Shown: one piece after another, positions 1 to 8,770 of the stretch
How the letters are laid out: each line of letters begins with the position of its first letter
Numbering within the stretch: the first letter of the stretch is position 1
Assembly (NCBI GenBank): GCA_964354345.1
Contig: CAYGZL010000052.1
Coordinates: 1-64,000 of the forward strand
Direction of reading: 5' to 3'
Source: CAYGZL01 sp964354345
GTDB lineage: Bacteria > Chloroflexota > Anaerolineae > Anaerolineales > UBA4823
Length of the DNA stretch: 64,000 nucleotides
Translations under genes and position numbers: made by a program
The notes under the pieces: model-generated
What the model was told of the DNA's origin: nothing
The model's database searches: none
The model's input: only the letters and a program-made list of their open reading frames with translations

Positions 1-576
1 GAGGAAAAAGTCGTCCAGGCTTATTCCGATTGGGTGTACGTTGACACCGATACATTCCAACAGCGACAGTACCAACAGAAGTGGCTACGGCTTACTTCCC
101 AGAAGGTTTACCCACGACATTTCCAATCCGCCCCGCATGGATCCCGGCGCCAGCTCCTCCTCCGGGCGTGTTTCGCAATCGACGAAGCGTAGAATGGCAC
201 AAGATTGATACTGCAGGGGTAGTCAATAATGCGGTTTATCTCACTTACGCCGAGAGCTGTGGCTTTCACGCCATTGCTGCCTTTGGCTGGCCGCGAGAAC
301 GGATGGCCCACGAAGGCTTTGCCATTTTCATTCGCCGCAATCAAATCCAATATCGCCAAACTTGCCCGGCTGGGAGATGAATTGGAGATCAGCACCTGGG
401 TATCGGATGTCCGCCACTCGACTGCGATTCGCCATTATGCCATCCACCGCCTGAACGATCATACGCTGTTGGCCGAAATCCATGCGCTCGGTGTTTGGGT
501 GAACTTAGCGACAGGGCAACCGATTCGAATTCCCACCCGTCTTATCGACGATTTCACACCGAATATTGTGGGATAA
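1..576 (+). pseudogene. Acyl-thioesterase (double hot-dog), frameshifted, 5' end outside window
   Basis: The coding signal runs through three frames. Frame 1 (1 to about 60) reads a segment ending WVYVDTDT, like the end of a first hot-dog domain. Frame 3 (about 63-360) carries the second-domain motif DTAGVVNNAVYLTYAES, the typical hot-dog signature with an Asp and paired Asn. Frame 1 resumes at about 362 with RLGDELEISTWV and runs to the stop at 574-576. The second shift fits one extra T near 361, and the first lies near 60-66. Such proteins hydrolyse acyl-CoA or acyl-ACP thioesters. Two indels in 300 bases mean either a pseudogene or a sequence error. The family call is fairly secure; the substrate is unknown. 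Confidence 0.7.
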
Positions 577-591
577 AACCGAGAGTCCATA

Positions 592-1159
592 ATGATAGAT
601 GGATTTGATCCGGCCTATCTACATTTGGTGCGTAGCAGTGAACTTGCCCGGCGAGTGTCAGAGGCTTTCGACCACCTTACACATTGTGATGTCTGCACCT
701 GGAGTTGCACCGTTGACCGGCTTACTGGAACGCGAGGCGTATGTAAAACCGGAGAACTGGCGCGAATCAGCAGTTATGGTACTCACATGGGCGAGGAAGA
801 TCCTTTACGCGGTTGGCGAGGTTCGGGGACGATCTTTTTCAGCCGCTGTAACCTTCGTTGCCAATTCTGCCAAAATTCCGATATCAGCCAGGCCGATGCA
901 GGTGATCTACTCAAACCAGAAGACATCGCCATCATAATGCTTGAATTACAACAGAATGGTTGCCATAATATCAACCTGGTTTGCCCCAGCCATGGTGTTC
1001 CCCAAATCCAGGCCGCGGTATGGATCGCCACCCAGGCAGGATTGAGACTGCCGTTAGTTTACAATACGGGAGGCTATGATTACCTGGGTATGCTAAAACT
1101 ATTAGGTGGCGTATGAGGCCGGTCTTTTTCGCCTCGAGCGACGCCGGGAGTTGTACTAA
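592..1159 (+). pseudogene. COG1313 (PflX-like) radical-SAM protein with internal deletion
   Basis: The frame from ATG 592 gives 174 residues with an N-terminal Cys set (CDVCTWSC, then GVC) and the radical-SAM cluster CNLRCQFC, followed by NINLVCPSHG and VYNTGGYD, all typical of COG1313. It stops at 1114-1116 just where the family continues into its VDIYLPD segment. In another frame immediately after (1115-1159) EAGLFRLERRRELY and a stop resemble the family's C-terminal end. The middle of the barrel, roughly 100-150 codons, therefore appears deleted with both ends kept. The product would lack half the barrel and is probably inactive. Confidence 0.7.
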
Positions 1160-1166
1160 ACAAGCC

Positions 1167-1194
1167 TTGACATGTTTTCTACAAATGGTACACT
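1167..1194 (+). promoter_or_regulatory. Predicted sigma-70-type promoter of proS
   Basis: TTGACA at 1167-1172, a 16-base spacer ending in TGG, and TACACT at 1189-1194. It would start transcription near 1200 and give a leader of about 150 bases ahead of proS. Confidence 0.6.
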
Positions 1195-1199
1195 TGAAT

Positions 1200-1350
1200 T
1201 AATGATCCTAGAAATTCTGTGCTCTCTACCATTACCTGCCAGTCGAAAATCCACCCGGCTTTCGGCTAGTTTGGGTTAATGGTAAACGCACAGTCAACAG
1301 ACAGGCGACCACCCTCTGGACGAGAAGCCCGGAGGGTGTTTTATTATGGA
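1200..1350 (+). promoter_or_regulatory. Structured 5' leader of proS with terminator-like hairpin
   Basis: TACCATTA (1227-1234) pairs perfectly with TAATGGTA (1277-1284) around a GC-rich loop. A second hairpin, CACCCTCTGG (1310-1319) with CCGGAGGGTG (1329-1338), is followed by TTTTATTAT and sits directly before the ribosome-binding site GGAGGT at 1348-1353. A terminator just ahead of an aminoacyl-tRNA synthetase suggests attenuation. I see no canonical T-box sequence, although UGGU at 1280-1283 would match a tRNA-Pro ACCA end. The leader is also short for a T-box. Confidence 0.45.
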
Positions 1351-1358
1351 GGTATGCG

Positions 1359-3179
1359 ATGCGAATGACTAATCTCTTCAGCCAAACTTTACGCGAGGTG
1401 CCCACCGAAGCTGAGATTGCCAGCCACCAGCTTCTATTACGAGCTGGATTTATTCGCCAACTTGCTACAGGTGTCTTCAGCTACCTGCCCCTGGCCAGAC
1501 GAGCGATGACCAAGATTGAGAACATTCTCCGCCAGGAAATGAACGCCATTGGTGGCCAAGAAATTACTATGCCAATCGTCCATCCTGCCGATTTATGGCA
1601 AGAGACCGGGCGCTGGTACCAGATTGACGCCGAGTTGGGACGGTTCAAAGATCGCTCAAACCGCGACATGGTGTTGGCGATGACCCACGAGGAAGTTATT
1701 GCCGACCTGGTTCGTAAAGAAATCCGTTCCTACCGGCAATTACCTTGCCTGCTCTACCATATACAAACCAAATGGCGCGATGACCCTCGCCCACGTGCCG
1801 GCTTGATCCGTGTACGCGAGTTCACCATGAAAGATAGCTACACTCTGGATGCTGAGTGGGAAGGTCTGGAGACCCAGTACCAGGCTCATTACCAGGCATA
1901 TCTGCGGATCTTTCACCGCTGCGGTCTACCCGCTGTTGCAGTGAAGTCCGATGTTGGGATGATGGGCGGGCAGTTGGCTCACGAATTTATGTATTTGACG
2001 CCGGTCGGTGAAGATACCCTCCTGTTATGTGATAGCTGTGGGTATTCAGCTAACCGCCAGATTGCGCGCGTCCGCAAACCACAAATCAAGCCAGAGGATC
2101 TTTTACCATTGGAGAAAGTCGCCACTCCACAGACAAAAACGATTGAGGATCTGGCGCGCTTTTTAAATATACCAAAATCTCGAACTGCAAAAGCAGTCTT
2201 CATGATGGCAACACTAGGAAATACAAGCAAAGAAGTAACCAAAGATCAATCCGCGCCACGGAATATCTTCGTATTCGCCATTGTGAGGGGTGATATGGAA
2301 GTCAACGAAACCAAGCTGGTGAATGTCATCGGTGCAAACATCGCCCCTGTAATCGCTTTACGCCCCGCGATCGAAGATGAAATCCGCGCGGTAGGGGCTG
2401 TGCCAGGTTATGCTTCACCAGTTCATCTGCAACAAGATCCAAACCGTTCCGCAGCTTTGATCGTCATCGATGAAGCAGTACTGAATTCACCCAACCTGGT
2501 TGCGGGTGCCAACGAAGAAGGCTATCACCTCTTGAATGTCAATTATCAACGGGATTACCAGGCAGAGATCGTAGCTGACATTGTCGCCGCACAGGAAGGC
2601 GATGCCTGCCCAGAATGCGGGCTATCTATGCACGCGGTGCGCGGCGTTGAGGTTGGCAATATCTTCAAGCTAGGCACCCGCTATAGTGAAGCCATGGGGT
2701 GTTATTTCACCGACCCGGATGGGAACTCTCGACCGGTCATTATGGGATCCTATGGGATTGGCGTTGGCCGGCTGTTGGCTTGTATCGCCGAAGAACACCA
2801 CGATGACTATGGGTTGATCTGGCCGATCAGTGTCGCACCTTTTCCTGTTCATTTGGTGCTTTTAAAGGGCAAGAAGGGCAAAGACAAACCCGAAGTAGGT
2901 GTACAGACAGAGAAGCTCGCTGAACAGCTTTACCAGGATTTAGCCACAGGAGGGATTGAAGTGCTTTACGATGATCGTGACGAAAGTCCGGGGATAAAAT
3001 TCAATGACGCCGACCTGATCGGCTTACCAATTCGTCTGACCGTCAGTGAGCGGGCGCTCAAACAGGATGGCATCGAATATAAACGCCGTGACCAACCAGA
3101 CAAAGTAATCATCCCCTTGGACCAGGTGCTCCCCCACCTCAGATCGGTCATCGCCGACCTGGAAAATGCTCTACGATAA
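1359..3179 (+). CDS. proS: Prolyl-tRNA synthetase
   Basis: Charges tRNA-Pro with proline in the cytoplasm. This 606-residue protein is the bacterial-type class II enzyme: an N-terminal catalytic half with motif 2 around KWRDDPRPR and REFTMKDSYTLD, a long insertion near residues 220-400 matching the YbaK-like editing domain, motif 3 as GSYGIGVGRLLACIAEEH near residue 465, and a C-terminal anticodon-binding domain. Length is normal for the family. ATG 1359 lies 5 bases after GGAGGT; a hairpin leader just upstream suggests regulated expression. It is followed by a bidirectional-looking inverted repeat and stands alone as a transcription unit. Confidence 0.96.
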   Translation: MRMTNLFSQTLREVPTEAEIASHQLLLRAGFIRQLATGVFSYLPLARRAMTKIENILRQEMNAIGGQEITMPIVHPADLWQETGRWYQIDAELGRFKDRSNRDMVLAMTHEEVIADLVRKEIRSYRQLPCLLYHIQTKWRDDPRPRAGLIRVREFTMKDSYTLDAEWEGLETQYQAHYQAYLRIFHRCGLPAVAVKSDVGMMGGQLAHEFMYLTPVGEDTLLLCDSCGYSANRQIARVRKPQIKPEDLLPLEKVATPQTKTIEDLARFLNIPKSRTAKAVFMMATLGNTSKEVTKDQSAPRNIFVFAIVRGDMEVNETKLVNVIGANIAPVIALRPAIEDEIRAVGAVPGYASPVHLQQDPNRSAALIVIDEAVLNSPNLVAGANEEGYHLLNVNYQRDYQAEIVADIVAAQEGDACPECGLSMHAVRGVEVGNIFKLGTRYSEAMGCYFTDPDGNSRPVIMGSYGIGVGRLLACIAEEHHDDYGLIWPISVAPFPVHLVLLKGKKGKDKPEVGVQTEKLAEQLYQDLATGGIEVLYDDRDESPGIKFNDADLIGLPIRLTVSERALKQDGIEYKRRDQPDKVIIPLDQVLPHLRSVIADLENALR

Positions 3180-3203
3180 CAGTGCTCTATACTGCTGGAG
3201 TAC

Positions 3204-3239
3204 GTGGGTGATACAACCAACCCGGGTTGTATCACCCAC
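3204..3239. terminator. Inverted repeat between convergent proS and SCP2 gene
   Basis: GTGGGTGATACAACC (3204-3218) and GGTTGTATCACCCAC (3225-3239) form a perfect 15-bp stem with a 6-base loop between two convergent genes. The T-run is weak on either side, but position and strength favour a shared terminator. Confidence 0.65.
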
Positions 3240-3251
3240 ACCTTGTTACTT

Positions 3252-3581
3252 TTATCCCATCTTGAAGAAACTGGTGAGTTTCATGGCGAGGTTAAGATCG
3301 CCCGTAAGTTTGAGTTTACCCATCATGAAATACTGCATCCCGTTGGCTTTACCGGTTAGAACATCCTTGAAATCTTTGGCATCCGCAGTCAGAGTCATCT
3401 TAGGATTTTCAGCCAAACCTGGAGCTACTTCACAAATCCCATCATGGATGTTGATAATCCAATCGCCGCCTTCGCTGCCAGTCAGGCGATATTGAATGAC
3501 TGCATTCACCCCTACCGCCAGCTCTGGTCGGAAAGCCTTCGGATGATTATTAATTAATTGTTCAACTGTGTACTCGGTCAT
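3252..3581 (-). CDS. SCP2 sterol-binding-domain protein
   Basis: A 109-residue single-domain protein of the SCP-2 family, small cytoplasmic proteins that bind fatty acyl-CoA or other lipids. It shows the usual GDWIINIHDGICEV strand region and the C-terminal helix GKLKLTGDLNLAMKL. It is the last gene of the minus-strand beta-oxidation operon, 80 bases after the thiolase, where a lipid carrier makes sense. The ribosome-binding site GGAGATACGAATA precedes ATG 3581. No ligand can be inferred from sequence alone. Confidence 0.85.
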   Translation of the reverse strand: MTEYTVEQLINNHPKAFRPELAVGVNAVIQYRLTGSEGGDWIINIHDGICEVAPGLAENPKMTLTADAKDFKDVLTGKANGMQYFMMGKLKLTGDLNLAMKLTSFFKMG

Positions 3582-3661
3582 TATTCGTATCTCCTTATTT
3601 TATGCTTATCCCAGACAGTTCGCGGTGGTATCCACTGCGGATTACCGCCCAGGTTTGTAGT

Positions 3662-4864
3662 TCATTGCAGATTCTCAAATATTCCGGCCGCGCCCATCCC
3701 ACCGCCAATGCACATCGTTACCATACCGAATTGTACCTGGCGACGCTTCATTTCGTAAATAAGCTGCGTTGTCAGCTTAGCGCCGGTACAGCCCAGGGGA
3801 TGACCAAGAGCGATCGCCCCACCATTCACATTCGTCTGATCAGGATCTAAATCCAATTCACGTATCACTGCCAGGCCTTGTGCAGCAAAGGCTTCATTCA
3901 ACTCGATTAACCCGATTTCAGACAAGGATAAGCCAGCCAGCTTTAGCGCTTTTGGTACAGCCACGACTGGACCAATTCCCATCAATTCAGGAGGCACACC
4001 TCCTACTGCAAATGAGAGAAACCGTGCCAAAGGCGTTAACCCCAGTGCTTCAGCCTTCCCACGTGCCATAATGATCACACCAGCCGCGCCATCGGACATC
4101 TGGGAAGTGTTACCAGCAGTAACTGTCCCGCCTTCCTTAAAAGCTGGCTTCAATTTTGCCAATGCTTCCAGGCTGGTGTCAGAACGTGGACCTTCATCGC
4201 GTCTAAACAGGAAGGATTTTTTAACCGGCACGCCGCTATTTTCTTCCCATTCAATCAATTCTACCTCCACCGGTACAATTTCTGGGTTAAAGCGACCTGT
4301 TTCGACGGCTACACTTCCCAGCCGGTGACTGCGTAAGGCGAAGGCATCCTGGTCAGCGCGATTGATACCATATTTTTGGGCGACATTTTCAGCGGTCAGG
4401 CCCATATTGGTAAAATATTCGGGGGTCTCGACCGCCAGGGATGGTAGCGGAGAAAATTTCAAACCGGTCATCGGCACCATGCTCATTGACTCGGCGCCAC
4501 CCGCGATCACCGTCGTAGCCTGTCCAGCCAGGATCGCGTACGCTCCATGGACAATCGCTTGCAAGCCGGATGAACAGAAGCGGTTAATCGTTTCAGCCGG
4601 CACGCTGTGGGGCAGTCCGGCTCTTAGGGCTACCATGCGGGCCATGTTCATCCCTTGTTCCCCTTCTGGAAAAGCGCAACCTAAAATTAAATCGTCCACC
4701 TCGACCGGAGCCAGGGCAGGGGCACGCCGTAGCAGATCTTTGATGACGATTGCAGCCAACTCATCCGGACGGGTGGTTGCCAGACTACCACGCCTGGCCT
4801 TCCCCACCGGTGTCCGTGCCGCTGCTACAATAACTGGTTCACGCGAAGTATCGCTTGGATTCAT
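3662..4864 (-). CDS. fadA: Acetyl-CoA acyltransferase (thiolase)
   Basis: Catalyses the last beta-oxidation step, cleaving 3-ketoacyl-CoA with CoA to acetyl-CoA plus a shortened acyl-CoA. About 400 residues with all thiolase landmarks: nucleophilic Cys in NRFCSSGLQ, the NEAFAAQ loop, active His in GGAIALGHPLGCTGA, and the second Cys in MCIGGGMG near the C-terminus. I place the start at ATG 4864, behind GGGAGAG, rather than the TTG five codons upstream. It starts 23 bases after the FadN-type gene, so the two are almost certainly cotranscribed and supply the hydratase/dehydrogenase and thiolase of one pathway. Confidence 0.93.
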   Translation of the reverse strand: MNPSDTSREPVIVAAARTPVGKARRGSLATTRPDELAAIVIKDLLRRAPALAPVEVDDLILGCAFPEGEQGMNMARMVALRAGLPHSVPAETINRFCSSGLQAIVHGAYAILAGQATTVIAGGAESMSMVPMTGLKFSPLPSLAVETPEYFTNMGLTAENVAQKYGINRADQDAFALRSHRLGSVAVETGRFNPEIVPVEVELIEWEENSGVPVKKSFLFRRDEGPRSDTSLEALAKLKPAFKEGGTVTAGNTSQMSDGAAGVIIMARGKAEALGLTPLARFLSFAVGGVPPELMGIGPVVAVPKALKLAGLSLSEIGLIELNEAFAAQGLAVIRELDLDPDQTNVNGGAIALGHPLGCTGAKLTTQLIYEMKRRQVQFGMVTMCIGGGMGAAGIFENLQ

Positions 4865-4887
4865 AGCACTCTCTCCCAATTCTACTG

Positions 4888-7311
4888 CTAATTCCGGATG
4901 CGCTTACCCGTTTGCAACAAAGTCGCCATCCGTTCCTGGGTCTTCTCTTCACCACACAGTGAGAGAAAGGCTTCGCGCTCCAGATCCAGGATAAATTGCT
5001 CACTGACCCAGGTGGGACGACTCAATTCGCCACCGGTCATGACATAGGCCAATTTACCGCCAATATGCGATTCATAGGGGGTGATATAGCCGCCCTCCTT
5101 CATCATATAAATCCCCACCCGTAGCGCAGCTAAAGCGTCGCGCCCTGCTGCATAGATTTTTTCTGGCACGGGCGGGTGGTAACCAGTTTGCGCCAGGTGC
5201 AAGACTTCCTTCTTGGCTTCACTAAGCAATAAATCGCGGTTCATCACCACCCGATCCGCTGAGCTTAGTATTCCCATGTTCCGGGCTTCCTCGGCACTGG
5301 TGGATACTTTGGCAAGACCAATTTGCTCAAAAATCCGCTGCAAGGAAGGGAGGGCTTCTGTGTTGGGCGTGCGCATGGAGGGATTTAACAACCGGCGCAG
5401 CATTTCTTTTGTGCCCCCACCCGCCGGGATAACGCCAACACTAATTTCAACCAGGCCAGCATATAATTCGGCTGCGGTGACAATCCGCGCGGTATACATG
5501 ATTACTTCCGCTCCACCACCCAGTGCCATGCCAGCCGGGGCTGCCACGACAGGCTTGGGGAAATAGCGCATGCGCATGTTGATCTCCTGCATCTTGCGCA
5601 CGGCTGCTTCAAGCTGATCCCACATGCCCATCTTGGCTGCCAGAACTACCATGAATAAATTTGCTCCGGCGCTGAAGTTTTCCGCCTCATTACCGATTAC
5701 CAGTCCATCAAAATCATGTACGACGAGATCCAGTCCTTCCTGGAGCATGGTGAAGATATCATCATCCAACGTGTTGGCTTTGGTATGGAATTCTACACAG
5801 GCAACACCATCCCCCAAATCCATTAACGAAGCCCCTGCGTTGTGTTTTACCAGCCGGCCGTTTGACTTCAGCTCTTTGAGCACAATGAGGGATGCCTGGC
5901 GCTGGATAGGTTCATAGTCTCGTCGCGCAGGATTGTAAACGCCGACCTTGCGATCCCCTTCGATCTTGTAGAAGGTTCGATACCCATTGGATAGCATCAC
6001 TTCCACCCACGGTGCCGGTGGAAAACCAGCCGCTTTCATCGCGATCACGGTCTCAGCGACTCCGAGTAAATCCCAAGTCTCAAACGGTCCGGCTTCATGA
6101 CCAAATCCCCAGCGCATGGTGTTGTCGATAGGCAGAGGCGTGTCAGCGATTTCTGGAATCCGTTCCGAGGCATATGCCAGACTCTGATAAGTGAGGGCGC
6201 GAGCCAATTGCCCAGCGCGATCGTCTGCTGCCAGGAGAATTTTCAAACGTTCAGCCAGACCTTCGATCTCGCGGGTTTTCTTCAAGGAGTCAAAACTGAC
6301 TTTTTGAGGACTTTCATACTCCAGGGTCTTCAGATTCAAAGGCCAGAATTCTTTCTTGCCATCTGGTTGAACCACCTCTTTGTAGAAACCCTGCCTGGTT
6401 TTATTCCCCAAACGATTCTGTTGAACCAGAGCATGGATCAGGTGATTCACCCGCTCGGAGTGCAAATAACGCAAAGCATGTTCATCATGAGGGATTGCCG
6501 GCGCCAGGTTACGACCGACATGCTCCCATACATCCACCCCAACTAAGTCGATCAGCCGAAAAGTTGCCGTCCGCGGCCGGCCCATCGCCTGACCGGTAAT
6601 CGCATCCACTTCTTCGACTGTGTAACCATTTTCCAGGATGTAATCCAGGGCAAATGCTCCACCGCCAAACGCCAGACGATTCCCGATGAAATTAGGGGTG
6701 TCCTTGGCCGGGACAATCCCCTTACCCAGACGATATTGCCCAAACCATCCAATCGCCTCGACTACCTCCGGGAGGGTATCGGTAGTTGGGATCATCTCCA
6801 GCAGCTTTAAGTACCGCGGAGGATTGAAAAAGTGCGTACCTAGAAAATGTTGGCGAAAACCTTCCGAACGACCTTCAGCAATCGAACCGACAGGGATGCC
6901 GGATGTGTTCGTACTCACGATCGTGTGCGGACTGCGCAAAACTTCAATCCGCTCCATCAGCCGGCGCTTAATTTCCAGGTTTTCAACCACTACCTCTATC
7001 ACCCAATCTGCGTTCGCCACTACTGCCAGATCATCCTCCAGGTTGCCGATAGATACCAGAACGGCATGATCAGGAGTAAAAAAACTGGCCGGACGAGATT
7101 TTATTGCTCGATCAAGTCCCTCGCGTACAATGCGGTCCCGCACAGCAGGGTCGGTTAAGGTCAAACCTTTCTTTTCCTCATCAGCGGTCAATTTATTCGG
7201 TACGATATCCAGTAATGTAACCGGCACACCTGCATTGGCCAGGTGCGCAGCGATCGCTGCACCCATTGTTCCAGAGCCAATCACCACGGCTCGATGAATC
7301 TGGTATTTCAT
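4888..7311 (-). CDS. fadN: 3-hydroxyacyl-CoA dehydrogenase / enoyl-CoA hydratase fusion (FadN type)
   Basis: Performs the hydration and NAD-dependent oxidation steps of beta-oxidation. The 807-residue protein has the dehydrogenase part first, with a Rossmann motif GSGTMG at residues 12-17 and the HFFNPPRYLKLLE segment. A crotonase-fold part follows near residues 530-720 with NFSAGANLF, GMALGGGAEV and GVIPAGGGTKEML. This order is the reverse of E. coli FadB and matches Bacillus FadN. The open frame extends 57 codons further upstream, but MKYQ at 7311 is preceded by AGGAGGTGAC, so that is the start. Operon partners are fadA downstream and the CNNM protein upstream. Confidence 0.93.
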   Translation of the reverse strand: MKYQIHRAVVIGSGTMGAAIAAHLANAGVPVTLLDIVPNKLTADEEKKGLTLTDPAVRDRIVREGLDRAIKSRPASFFTPDHAVLVSIGNLEDDLAVVANADWVIEVVVENLEIKRRLMERIEVLRSPHTIVSTNTSGIPVGSIAEGRSEGFRQHFLGTHFFNPPRYLKLLEMIPTTDTLPEVVEAIGWFGQYRLGKGIVPAKDTPNFIGNRLAFGGGAFALDYILENGYTVEEVDAITGQAMGRPRTATFRLIDLVGVDVWEHVGRNLAPAIPHDEHALRYLHSERVNHLIHALVQQNRLGNKTRQGFYKEVVQPDGKKEFWPLNLKTLEYESPQKVSFDSLKKTREIEGLAERLKILLAADDRAGQLARALTYQSLAYASERIPEIADTPLPIDNTMRWGFGHEAGPFETWDLLGVAETVIAMKAAGFPPAPWVEVMLSNGYRTFYKIEGDRKVGVYNPARRDYEPIQRQASLIVLKELKSNGRLVKHNAGASLMDLGDGVACVEFHTKANTLDDDIFTMLQEGLDLVVHDFDGLVIGNEAENFSAGANLFMVVLAAKMGMWDQLEAAVRKMQEINMRMRYFPKPVVAAPAGMALGGGAEVIMYTARIVTAAELYAGLVEISVGVIPAGGGTKEMLRRLLNPSMRTPNTEALPSLQRIFEQIGLAKVSTSAEEARNMGILSSADRVVMNRDLLLSEAKKEVLHLAQTGYHPPVPEKIYAAGRDALAALRVGIYMMKEGGYITPYESHIGGKLAYVMTGGELSRPTWVSEQFILDLEREAFLSLCGEEKTQERMATLLQTGKRIRN

Positions 7312-7357
7312 GTCACCTCCTCTACTTAGGTCCTTATGAGCTTGTTTGACCCACGAT

Positions 7358-8695
7358 CTACATGTCGGCTGGTCGATTTTGTTCCTTCTCTTGATCCACC
7401 TCGGAAATCCGAGATACCATGACCTTATCCACGCGAAAACCATCCATGTCAACCACTTCGAAACGAAGCCCCTTCCACTCAAAGTGGTCTGTCACTGCTG
7501 GTATACGTCCCAAGCAAGTCATCATCAAACCACCAACCGTTTGGAAGTTGCCCCGCTCCTCATTAGGCAGTTCATTCAGGTGAAATACCTCCTTAAACTC
7601 ATCCACCAGGAGCTTACCATCTACCAACCACGACCCATCTTCGCGTTGGACGATGCCCGGCGATGCCGGGCCACCAGACGGATTTAAATCACCGATGATG
7701 GACTTAAAAATATCCGAGACCGTTACCAGGCCCTGCAGTCCGCCATATTCATCCAGCACCATCGCTAAATGAGCGCCTGTCTCCCGAAATAAACCGAGTA
7801 CTTTCAAAGCTGACATACTCTCTGGCACAAACAGGGCAGGGCGTATATTGGTTTGAAAATCCAATGGCTGACCAGACAAACTGCGCATCAATAAATCCTT
7901 AGCCTCGACAAATCCAACCAAATTATCCAGGTTTCCGTGTGCGACGGGAAAACGGGCATGCAAACTACCTAGAATACGTCGTTTGTTCTCCTCCAGGGGT
8001 TCATCCAGGTCTAACCAGACGATATCCTTACGGGGTGTCATCAGCGTTTCAATCCGCCGATCTCCGAGGCGGAGAATCGCCTCCAGCATGTCTTGCTCTG
8101 CTTCAGCAAAGACACCAGCCCGAGTGCCCTGATCTATCAATACCTTGATCTCTTCCTCCGTCACTGGCGGTTCAGTGGTTGGGCGAACGCCGATTATTTT
8201 CAGTACCAGGTTGGTGGATGCATTTAATATGCGAACTAAAGGCGTCGCTAACCGGGCCAGCATGCGCATTGGTCCGGCTACTGCTCGAGCAATGCGCTCA
8301 GGATTATTTAAAGCCAGACGTTTTGGTACCAGTTCACCGATAATCAAAGTAAGGTATGTAATCAATACCACCACCAGACCGACCGAGAGGCTATTACGAT
8401 ACGGAGCCAGATAAGGTACTTTACCTATACCGACCGCCAAATGTTCAGCCAACGTAATTCCACCGAATGCGCCGACCAAGATTCCAACCAGTGTGATTCC
8501 AATTTGTACCGCGGATAAGAACTCACCTGGAGATTGTGACAGGGTTAATGCGAGACGCGCCTTCTCATCACCGGAATCCGCCTGACGTTGCAAGCGCGCC
8601 CGGCGAGCTGAAACTACCGCAATCTCTGCCATCGCCAGTGTGCCATTGATCAGAATCAAGGCCAGGATCAGGAAAATTTCAAATACCGGAGACAT
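7358..8695 (-). CDS. CNNM/CBS-domain transporter-like membrane protein (HlyC/CorC family)
   Basis: 445 residues: an N-terminal CNNM (DUF21) region with about four membrane segments (residues 1-140), then paired CBS domains (about 200-330) and a C-terminal CorC_HlyC domain (about 345-430). The family is linked to magnesium or cobalt efflux; older annotation as haemolysin is not reliable. The gene lies between the acyl-CoA dehydrogenases and the FadN-type gene on the same strand with short gaps (46 and 75 bases), so it probably belongs to the same transcript. Why a cation-transport-type protein sits inside a beta-oxidation operon is unclear. Confidence 0.88.
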   Translation of the reverse strand: MSPVFEIFLILALILINGTLAMAEIAVVSARRARLQRQADSGDEKARLALTLSQSPGEFLSAVQIGITLVGILVGAFGGITLAEHLAVGIGKVPYLAPYRNSLSVGLVVVLITYLTLIIGELVPKRLALNNPERIARAVAGPMRMLARLATPLVRILNASTNLVLKIIGVRPTTEPPVTEEEIKVLIDQGTRAGVFAEAEQDMLEAILRLGDRRIETLMTPRKDIVWLDLDEPLEENKRRILGSLHARFPVAHGNLDNLVGFVEAKDLLMRSLSGQPLDFQTNIRPALFVPESMSALKVLGLFRETGAHLAMVLDEYGGLQGLVTVSDIFKSIIGDLNPSGGPASPGIVQREDGSWLVDGKLLVDEFKEVFHLNELPNEERGNFQTVGGLMMTCLGRIPAVTDHFEWKGLRFEVVDMDGFRVDKVMVSRISEVDQEKEQNRPADM

Positions 8696-8770
8696 CTTGG
8701 TTTGGTTTCAAGCGCCACCATTTGTGCTGAAGATAACTGTTTGTGTAGTTTATTGGTTCTATTCAGGAGA

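Noticed and set aside
1271..1350. Canonical T-box riboswitch before proS
   Set aside because: No AGGGTGGNACCGCG-type box and the leader is too short; kept only as an undefined structured leader.
4362..4994. 210-residue plus-strand frame opposite fadA/fadN
   Set aside because: Antisense shadow of two well-supported genes; composition is that of reverse-read codons and no motif is present.
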